Shown: positions 7,142 through 12,067 of the stretch, piece after piece | Layout of the letters: each line of letters begins with the position of its first letter | Numbering within the stretch: position 1 is the first letter of the stretch | DNA from: an uncultured Caulobacterales bacterium | GTDB taxonomy: Bacteria; Pseudomonadota; Alphaproteobacteria; Caulobacterales; Caulobacteraceae | NCBI GenBank assembly: GCA_903889785.1 | Contig: CAISYT010000136.1 | Span: forward strand, 1 to 12,067 | DNA length: 12,067 nt | Direction of reading: 5' to 3' | Translations under genes and position numbers: made by a program | The notes under the pieces: generated by a model | The model's database searches: none | The model's input: only the letters and a program-made list of their open reading frames with translations | What the model was told of the DNA's origin: nothing

Positions 7142-8812
7142 CTAGAAGTCCAGTGACCGCTTGCGGGTCTCGGGCAGGAAGAACAGCGCCGCCACCAAGC
7201 TGATCGCGGTAAAGATGAACGGATACCAGAGGCCGGCAAAGATATCGCCCGTGCCAGAGACGATGGCGAACACTGTCACCGGCAGGAACCCCCCGATCCA
7301 GCCCACGCCGACGTGATAGGGTACCGACATGGCCGTATAGCGGATCTTGGTTGGGAACAGCTCGATGGCCGCGGTGGCCAGCGGTCCGTAGAGCAAGGCT
7401 GCTGCAATCCCCATGATGAACATCAGGCCGAACAACAGCGGCTTGTTGATCTGGGCGCTGTCGGCCTTGGCTGGGTAGCCGGCTGCGACCAGGGCCGCCT
7501 TGGCCGGTGTCTCGAACAAAGCTTTGGTCTTGATGGTTTCGGGCGCGGACTGGCCAATCGCACTGACCGCTTGCACCTTGGTTGTGCCGACTTCGATATA
7601 GGCTGGGGTGCCGGCAGGCGCGGCTTTGTTCTTGTAGGAAACGCCCGCATTGGCCAGGAAGCTCTTGGCGATGTCGCAAGATGACTTGAACTGTGTTTTG
7701 CCGATCGGGTCGAACTGAAGTGCGCAGTCAGCGGGGTCGGCGTAGACCACGACGGGTGCAGCGATAGATGCCTTGGCCAAGGCCGGGTTGCCTGCGGCCT
7801 CCATGGCGTGGAAGCCGGGGAAGTAGAAGACCGCGCCAATGATCATACCGGCTAGCATGACCGGCTTGCGGCCGATCTTGTCGGACAGCCAACCCGCCAG
7901 AATGTAGAGCGGCGCGCTAAGCGCAACGACGCCCATCATCAGGCTGCCACTGATCTTTGGGTCGATCTTCAGGGACTTTTCCAGGAAGACCTGAACGTAG
8001 AAGTAGGCGGTGTAGAAAACCGCGCCCTGGGCGCACATCATGCTGAAGAAGGCCAACAGCACCAGCTTGAGGTTGGGCCACTTGCCGAAGGTTTCCGAAT
8101 AGACCGCCTTGGAGACGCCGGTATCCTCACCCTGAGCTTCGCCCTCGAGCTGAGCGAACAGCGGGCTCTCGGTCATCTTCATACGCATGAAAACAGAGAT
8201 GGCCAGAAGGCCGAAAGAGGCCAGGAAGCACAGGCGCCAACCCCAGGCGTCGAAAGCCTCAGTGCCGAGCACAGTGCGCAGGAAAAGGATCATCAGAAGG
8301 GCGACCAGCAGGCCGATCGGGGCCGAGGTCTGCACATAGCTGCCAAGGTAGCCGCGCACGCCCTGCGGCGCATGTTCGGCCACCGAGATCGCCGCACCGC
8401 CGTATACGCCGCCCAGCGCTGTGCCCTGAATGATGCGCGCCAAGATCACCAGCAGCGAGGCGGTAATCCCCGCCTGCTCGAAGGTTGGCAGCAGGCCGAT
8501 AGCGAATGTCGCCCCGCCCATCATAATGACGGTGATCAGAAACGCGCTCTTGCGGCCCAGCAGGTCGCCAACGCGGCCAAAGATCAAGGCCCCCAGCGGA
8601 CGGAAAGCAAACCCGGTGCCGAACAGGGCCAGGGCGGCGATATAGCCGGCGGTGGGCGGCAGTCCGGTGAAGAACTTGGCCGAGATCACCTGGGCCAGGG
8701 TGCCGAAGATATAGAAGTCATACCACTCGAAGGCGCTGGCGGCGGCCGATGCGCCAACCACAAGCCCCATGTGCGGCTTCTTTTGTTCTGCGGCCTGCTT
8801 AGCCCCTGCCAT
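7142..8812 (-). CDS. MHS-type major facilitator transporter with periplasmic insert
   Basis: A 556-aa inner-membrane symporter of the major facilitator superfamily, closest in style to the metabolite:H+ symporter (MHS) group that includes ShiA, ProP and KgtP and carries organic acids with protons. The ATG at 8812 follows AGGGGGA with a 6-base spacer; an upstream GTG at 8839 would add nine residues and lacks such a site. The MFS motif GRVGDLLGRK (79-88) follows helix 2; FEWYDFYIFG (28-37) in helix 1 and LPETRKRSLDF at the C-terminus are typical of the group. Twelve helices can be counted. Between helices 9 and 10, residues about 337-456 form a hydrophilic insert of roughly 120 residues with two cysteines (363, 379) on the periplasmic side. 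The gene lies 142 bases after the third DUF6152 paralog on the same strand with no terminator between, so it may be co-transcribed. Substrate is unknown. Confidence 0.92.
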   Translation of the reverse strand: MAGAKQAAEQKKPHMGLVVGASAAASAFEWYDFYIFGTLAQVISAKFFTGLPPTAGYIAALALFGTGFAFRPLGALIFGRVGDLLGRKSAFLITVIMMGGATFAIGLLPTFEQAGITASLLVILARIIQGTALGGVYGGAAISVAEHAPQGVRGYLGSYVQTSAPIGLLVALLMILFLRTVLGTEAFDAWGWRLCFLASFGLLAISVFMRMKMTESPLFAQLEGEAQGEDTGVSKAVYSETFGKWPNLKLVLLAFFSMMCAQGAVFYTAYFYVQVFLEKSLKIDPKISGSLMMGVVALSAPLYILAGWLSDKIGRKPVMLAGMIIGAVFYFPGFHAMEAAGNPALAKASIAAPVVVYADPADCALQFDPIGKTQFKSSCDIAKSFLANAGVSYKNKAAPAGTPAYIEVGTTKVQAVSAIGQSAPETIKTKALFETPAKAALVAAGYPAKADSAQINKPLLFGLMFIMGIAAALLYGPLATAAIELFPTKIRYTAMSVPYHVGVGWIGGFLPVTVFAIVSGTGDIFAGLWYPFIFTAISLVAALFFLPETRKRSLDF

Positions 8813-8954
8813 GGAAATTCCCCCTGTTCGTTTCGTCACCGTCTTATCGGGTTGTTACCGGACGGTCTAATGTCGCCCGTTTTATGGGGCTGGCTCAAGT
8901 CCATATTCCTGTCGGGCCGCCCAACGCTCCCTCATCGGGTGGCGTTGTGGTCCG

Positions 8955-9338
8955 CTAGAGGCGAACCATCTGATATTTTTTGCCGTTGATCACGACGGCG
9001 GTGATGAAGCCGGAATTCGACCCATCGCGGGCCGGCGTATAGAAAAAGGTGTAGCTTTGGCCGACCTTGAAGTCGGTCTTCACAGCCACGCCCATCCGGC
9101 GCAGGCCATTGGCACCCAGCGCTTCGAAAGCCCAAGCCTTCTGAGCTTTTGTAGCCGGATCTACCGAGGTGACCCGCCATTGGGCGTGCGGGGCGATGTC
9201 GCGGAATTCGGTCAGGGTACCCAACACCGAGAACTCCTTGGAGTTATCGTACTGTGCGTTGGCGTTGTGATGGGCCATGGCGGGGACGGCGGTTACTGTG
9301 ATCGCGGCGGCGGCCAGGAAGGTCATGAAAGTCTTCAT
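8955..9338 (-). CDS. DUF6152-type small periplasmic protein, paralog 3
   Basis: A 127-aa exported protein and close sister of paralog 2 (about 73% identity in the mature part by hand count). AGAGGA lies seven bases ahead of the ATG. The signal peptide ends A-M-A (20-22), giving mature His23-His24, with HHNANAQYD, IAPH51AQW, GLRRMG, YTFFYTPARDGS and INGKK. As in the other two, the three histidines are the only ones and there is no cysteine. It leads the transporter gene and is transcribed divergently from the AraC-family gene, which makes it a likely target of that regulator. Function unknown; periplasmic metal or ligand binding is an inference. Confidence 0.9.
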   Translation of the reverse strand: MKTFMTFLAAAAITVTAVPAMAHHNANAQYDNSKEFSVLGTLTEFRDIAPHAQWRVTSVDPATKAQKAWAFEALGANGLRRMGVAVKTDFKVGQSYTFFYTPARDGSNSGFITAVVINGKKYQMVRL

Positions 9339-9497
9339 CGGAGCGTCCTCTCGCTAACGCCGTTTAAGTCGGCGTGTGTTTTTTAGACGGGTTTTGGACA
9401 AGGGCCCACCCTGAAGGCCCCCCTTATCCCAGCGTCAGGCTCGTCGCCATTCCTAAGTGGGGACCTTGACTACGAAATGGCAAAATCATTCAATTAA

Positions 9498-9542
9498 GGT
9501 GGCTTATTCTGACAGTCATGAGGGTGGCACTTTGGAGTCATG
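9498..9542. promoter_or_regulatory. Composite tandem repeat, candidate AraC operator
   Basis: GGTGGC occurs at 9498-9503 and 9523-9528, and AGTCATG at 9514-9520 and 9536-9542, giving two tandem GGTGGC...AGTCATG units. The AGTCATG copies are 22 bases apart, close to two helical turns, as is common for directly repeated AraC-family sites. The position between the divergent AraC gene and the paralog 3-transporter unit fits an operator controlling both. Binding itself is inferred. Confidence 0.42.
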
Positions 9543-9566
9543 CGCGCTTTGAGCTACGTCAATCGT

Positions 9567-9596
9567 TTGCATTCAGGCTGTTTTCAGCCATTATAC
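9567..9596 (+). promoter_or_regulatory. Candidate promoter of the AraC gene
   Basis: TTGCAT at 9567-9572 and TTATAC at 9591-9596 are separated by 18 bases, an acceptable sigma-70-like pair. An inverted repeat GGCTG-TTTT-CAGCC at 9576-9589 fills the spacer and could be a binding site. The start codon lies about 68 bases downstream of the -10. Confidence 0.3.
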
Positions 9597-9663
9597 GAAT
9601 AAGAATTCGGATACGATTTTAAATGATGCTCGGCTCGAACTGGCACAAAAGTGGACAGAATCG

Positions 9664-10782
9664 GTGACGTTGGTCGCGCCGAAATTCGAGGCATCGCTCC
9701 CGGCAACACCGCCATTGCGAGACGAGCCCGTTGCCGATGTGCAGCATTCGGCCCGGATCAATGACAGCAGTGCAGAGACGCGTATTTCGTTCTGTTTTAT
9801 TATTGACGCCATCGATGCTGCCAAGCTTCCCAGCGTGCGCGCGGACGAGGTTTTGGCCCAGGCCGGTATCGCACCTGAACTCCAGCGGGCTGCGTCGTCG
9901 ACGGTGACGCTCGATCAGTTCTGCCAGGCTTGGCGCGGCCTGTCCGCTGCCACCGGCGATGAACTGTTCGGTTTGGACTCCCGGGGCATGCCTAACGGCA
10001 GTTTCGCCGTGCTGTGCCAAGCAGCGCTGAGCAGTGTCACCTTGGAAGATGCCGTTGAGCGCTCGCTCCGTTTTCTAGGTGTCATGCTGTCGGACTTCGA
10101 CGGTCAACTGGTTCGGCGTGACGGACAGGCCTGGATCGAATTGGGCGAGATGGGCGAGAGCCGCCCGCCGCTGTTCTACCTCACGGTATTCCTGATGCTG
10201 ACCGGGTTCTGTTCCTGGCTTGTTGACCGGCGGGTTGTGGTCGACCGCGCAACTTTCCGCGGGCTCGAGCCGGTCGCGGCTGCAGAATACAGGCGGCTGT
10301 TCTGCGACCGTCTGCAGTTCAACGCATCGAAATCCAGCATCAGTTTTGACGCCAAGTTCTTGGCGATGCGCCCGCACCGCAACGAGGCCCAGATGCAGGA
10401 TTTTCTGCAACGGTCACCGCGCGACCTTCTCACCCAGTACCGTAATTGCGACAGCCTGCCTGGCCGCATCTGGCAGCGGTTGCGCGACACGGCCCCGAAC
10501 TCTTGGCCCAGCTTCAAGGTCCTGGCCGCGACGCTCAATACGACGCCCTCCACCCTGCGGCGGCGTCTCGATAATGCCAACAATTCCTATCAGCGGCTCA
10601 AAGATGGTGTGCGCCAGGAACTGGCCATGGATGCTTTGAGTATCACCCGCCAGCCGATCGCCGAGATCGCTAAGGACCTCGGATACGAGGATCCCAGTGC
10701 CTTCTATCGCGCTTTCCGCAAATGGACCGGTCTAACACCCAACGTCTATCGGACCTCTGGCACCGGGGCGAACCTGCCCTAG
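9664..10782 (+). CDS. AraC-family transcriptional regulator
   Basis: A 372-aa cytoplasmic DNA-binding regulator. Residues about 60-250 match the style of the arabinose-binding-like N-terminal domain found in AraC proteins such as those regulating catabolic genes, with ATGDELFGLDSRG near 98-110 typical of it. The C-terminal two-helix-turn-helix domain runs from about 283 to 363: LAATLNTTPSTLRRRL for the first HTH, then PIAEIAKDLGYEDPSAFYRAF and KWTGLTPNVYR for the second. The GTG at 9664 is the only reasonable start in frame; GGACAG eight bases before it is a modest ribosome site, so the exact N-terminus is uncertain. It is divergent from paralog 3 and the transporter, and convergent with the broken TetR gene. 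It most likely activates the neighbouring transport genes in response to a small ligand; the ligand is not known. Confidence 0.9.
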   Translation: MTLVAPKFEASLPATPPLRDEPVADVQHSARINDSSAETRISFCFIIDAIDAAKLPSVRADEVLAQAGIAPELQRAASSTVTLDQFCQAWRGLSAATGDELFGLDSRGMPNGSFAVLCQAALSSVTLEDAVERSLRFLGVMLSDFDGQLVRRDGQAWIELGEMGESRPPLFYLTVFLMLTGFCSWLVDRRVVVDRATFRGLEPVAAAEYRRLFCDRLQFNASKSSISFDAKFLAMRPHRNEAQMQDFLQRSPRDLLTQYRNCDSLPGRIWQRLRDTAPNSWPSFKVLAATLNTTPSTLRRRLDNANNSYQRLKDGVRQELAMDALSITRQPIAEIAKDLGYEDPSAFYRAFRKWTGLTPNVYRTSGTGANLP

Positions 10783-10856
10783 GTCTCTTGGTTCAGTCGT
10801 TCGGGCGCACAAAGATAGCGCTCAGCGAAAACCCGCATTTCATCCGAAAGCGTCGG

Positions 10857-11389
10857 CTATGGAATGAAGCGATGGCTCATGGCGGGATTGCTCAGCCGGT
10901 TGCGGGCAACGCTGGCCAACAGCGCACGCACCGCGAACCGCAGCGCGATTTCCGGGTCCGGGTATTTGATTTCACGCTCGAACCGTCTTGCTGACCCAAT
11001 CAAGGCCAGGGTGACGACGCCCCCGCACGCATTGGCGGCCTCTTCGGACCCCTTGCCGATCAGTAGGTTGCGATTGTCGCCATGCCAGGCGATCAGTTCT
11101 GTCACGAAACGATCGAGCATGGCGGTTAGGCTATCGAAACGCTCGGTCAGCACCGCGCTCATATCGCGGCCCAGGCGGCTGATGATTTCGTTCTGCACCG
11201 CGCGCACCAGTTCGTCGCGGTTTTGGAAACGGCCGTACAGTCCGCCGACTGAGACATCGGCCTCCGAGGCAGGGCCGCGATGGTAAAGCCCTCCAGCCCA
11301 TCGCGCTGCAGTACCCGTTCGGCGGCGTTCAATATGCGGATCGATGGGTCAAAGCTGCGCTGCTGCTGCGGCGCATTGGCCAGAGTCAT
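10857..11389 (-). pseudogene. TetR-family regulator, frameshifted
   Basis: The gene reads as a TetR-type repressor split across two frames. From the ATG at 11389, 40 codons give MTLANAP..., ILNAAERVLQRDGLEGFTIAAL, the usual start of a TetR helix-turn-helix. The frame then breaks at 11268-11269, where two bases stand in place of a codon, and the other frame resumes with SEADVSVGGLYGRFQNRDELVRAVQ, the rest of the HTH, and continues as a helical ligand domain to the stop at 10857. One missing base would restore about 177 residues, normal for the family. Either the gene is recently inactivated or the base is a sequencing error; no other damage is visible, which fits both. It faces away from the receptor gene at 11906, the usual arrangement of a local repressor. 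Confidence 0.85.
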
Positions 11390-11905
11390 TAAGTCGTATG
11401 ACCGGGTGGCCGGTCCGCCACGCTGCTGTTCCGCACCCTGCCCGCGCAAGAAACTTACCTTAAATCTTCGTCCGCCCCGGCACGGGCGAACTCGACAATC
11501 CATCTAAGCTTTGGACTGACCGCGCACTCAAAGGGCTTATAGTGTTTTAGCGACCGATCACTCCGCCTAACTGCAACACGCGACCGTACCCATGAACATA
11601 GCTTTGAGGCAGATTTTCATCGATTAAGATCCGGGTGCATGACTGTCGGTCTGATCCACGACCGCAAGTCAGCCCGAGACTGTGGCCCCAGGGAAACGCA
11701 GGCAGACTTTTTGCTGCCCATCCGGTCTAAAGTTCATAAAAATCTCAATTAAATCAATAATAGTGGCAAAATAACTCACAAAAATGATGTTTTACGACAA
11801 TCCAAAGGTATCATCGTTGGCCCTAAAGACTCCGCAACTGGCTAGCTCACGATGGTAGGCTCCATCTCCTGACGGTCGGATAGATTTTTTTTGGGGGAAA
11901 TTTCC
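11390..11905. other. Gene-free region between TetR remnant and receptor
   Basis: No gene is visible in 516 bases. Open frames reaching into it from the TetR region lack start signals. It contains a long imperfect dyad at 11640-11671, listed separately, and a strongly A+T-rich stretch at about 11730-11800 that stands out from the GC-rich surroundings and would suit a promoter or bent DNA. No confident -35/-10 pair could be chosen for the receptor gene. Confidence 0.6.
11640..11671. promoter_or_regulatory. 32-bp imperfect dyad, candidate operator
   Basis: The left arm TGACTGTCGGTC (11640-11651) and right arm GACCGCAAGTCA (11660-11671) are complementary at 10 of 12 positions around an 8-base centre. 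The dyad lies between the broken TetR gene and the receptor gene. Read on the minus strand, 11638-11647 is GACAGTCATG, identical to 9511-9520 in the AraC control region, so the AraC protein is another possible binder. No T-run follows, so it is not a terminator. Confidence 0.42.
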
Positions 11906-12067
11906 ATGAAGATGACCCGCGGGTCTTATCTGCTGACCGCTTCGGTCCTGGCTCTGACGCTGAGCGGCATAGCCCACGCCCAAACCGCCGCAACCGATGC
12001 TGCGGCCACTGCGGTTGATGAAGTGGTTGTTACCGGTTCGCGCTTGGCCACCGCCGGATTCACAGCA
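11906..12067 (+). CDS. TonB-dependent outer-membrane receptor, N-terminal part
   Basis: The first 54 codons of a TonB-dependent receptor; the rest lies past the right window edge. The ATG at 11906 follows GGGGGA with a short spacer. The signal peptide (MKMTRGSYLL, hydrophobic core, A-H-A at 23-25) is cut before Gln26. After an Ala/Thr-rich linker, DEVVVTGSR (38-46) is the TonB box and plug-domain start typical of Caulobacter and sphingomonad receptors. Such receptors import iron chelates, vitamins, sugars or aromatic compounds; the substrate cannot be told from this piece. Its neighbour, the divergent TetR remnant, is the expected local regulator. Confidence 0.9.
   Translation, partial: MKMTRGSYLLTASVLALTLSGIAHAQTAATDAAATAVDEVVVTGSRLATAGFTA

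Larger units (their letters stand above)
9339..9663. other. Divergent regulatory region between paralog 3 and the AraC gene
   Basis: These 325 bases are richer in A and T than the flanking genes and contain no gene. They hold the composite direct repeat at 9498-9542 and the candidate promoter at 9567-9596, listed separately. Just downstream of the promoter are an inverted repeat CGAAT/ATTCG at 9596-9609 and a direct repeat ATACGA(A/T)T at 9593-9600 and 9611-9618. Their positions would suit binding by the adjacent AraC-family protein. Confidence 0.6.

Noticed and set aside
6882..7679. Long open frame on the minus strand overlapping the transporter gene
   Set aside because: It lies in a different frame over a clearly recognisable MFS gene, is Arg/Gln/Gly-rich as GC-rich shadows are, and matches no family.
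9396..9430. GGGCC/GGCCC hairpin upstream of paralog 3
   Set aside because: The stem needs bulges and has no T-run; looks like GC-rich chance complementarity.
1..12067. CRISPR arrays, insertion sequences, phage genes
   Set aside because: No regularly spaced repeats, transposase motifs or phage-type genes were seen on either strand.

Overview
The window looks like chromosome of a GC-rich alphaproteobacterium, most likely a Caulobacterales or sphingomonad-type organism. The basis is the tRNA-Arg(ACG) sequence at the left edge, GGGGGA-type ribosome binding sites, a TonB-dependent receptor with a VVVTGSR plug start, and the mix of secreted-protein families. Genus is not assigned; this is a judgement from style, not a database match.

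Layout. 1-43: 5' half of a tRNA-Arg on the minus strand. 236-640 (+): first of three small periplasmic proteins of DUF6152 type. 641-1250: gene-free leader with a dyad. 1251-2906 (+): secreted tannase/feruloyl esterase-family hydrolase, ending at a bidirectional terminator shared with the convergent minus-strand group. 5454-3012 (-): three secreted proteins in a row (unknown 340-aa protein, second DUF6152 paralog, protein with a GHWEGD motif). 5832-6824 (+): two tandem, mutually homologous four-helix membrane proteins, with a terminator. 9338-7142 (-): third DUF6152 paralog followed by an MHS-type major facilitator transporter with a large periplasmic insert, with a terminator. 9664-10782 (+): AraC-family regulator, divergent from the previous group. 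11389-10857 (-): TetR-family regulator broken by a frameshift. 11906-12067 (+): N-terminus of a TonB-dependent receptor running off the window.

How the genes may work together (inference). The receptor would bring a substrate across the outer membrane, the secreted esterase would cut ester bonds (tannin or hydroxycinnamate type substrates are the family norm), and the MHS symporter would import the released organic acid. AraC and, formerly, TetR would regulate. Nothing in the window is a ring-cleavage or central aromatic pathway enzyme, so the substrate is not fixed.

The most unusual element is the trio of DUF6152-type proteins. In all three, the predicted signal-peptidase cut exposes a mature N-terminus beginning His-His, and a third His lies at mature position 29. 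These are the only histidines in each mature protein and none has cysteine. This suggests a metal (perhaps copper) site using the N-terminal amine, as in CopC and lytic polysaccharide monooxygenases. The tandem membrane proteins carry one conserved intramembrane His each and could be redox or metal partners, but that link is speculative.
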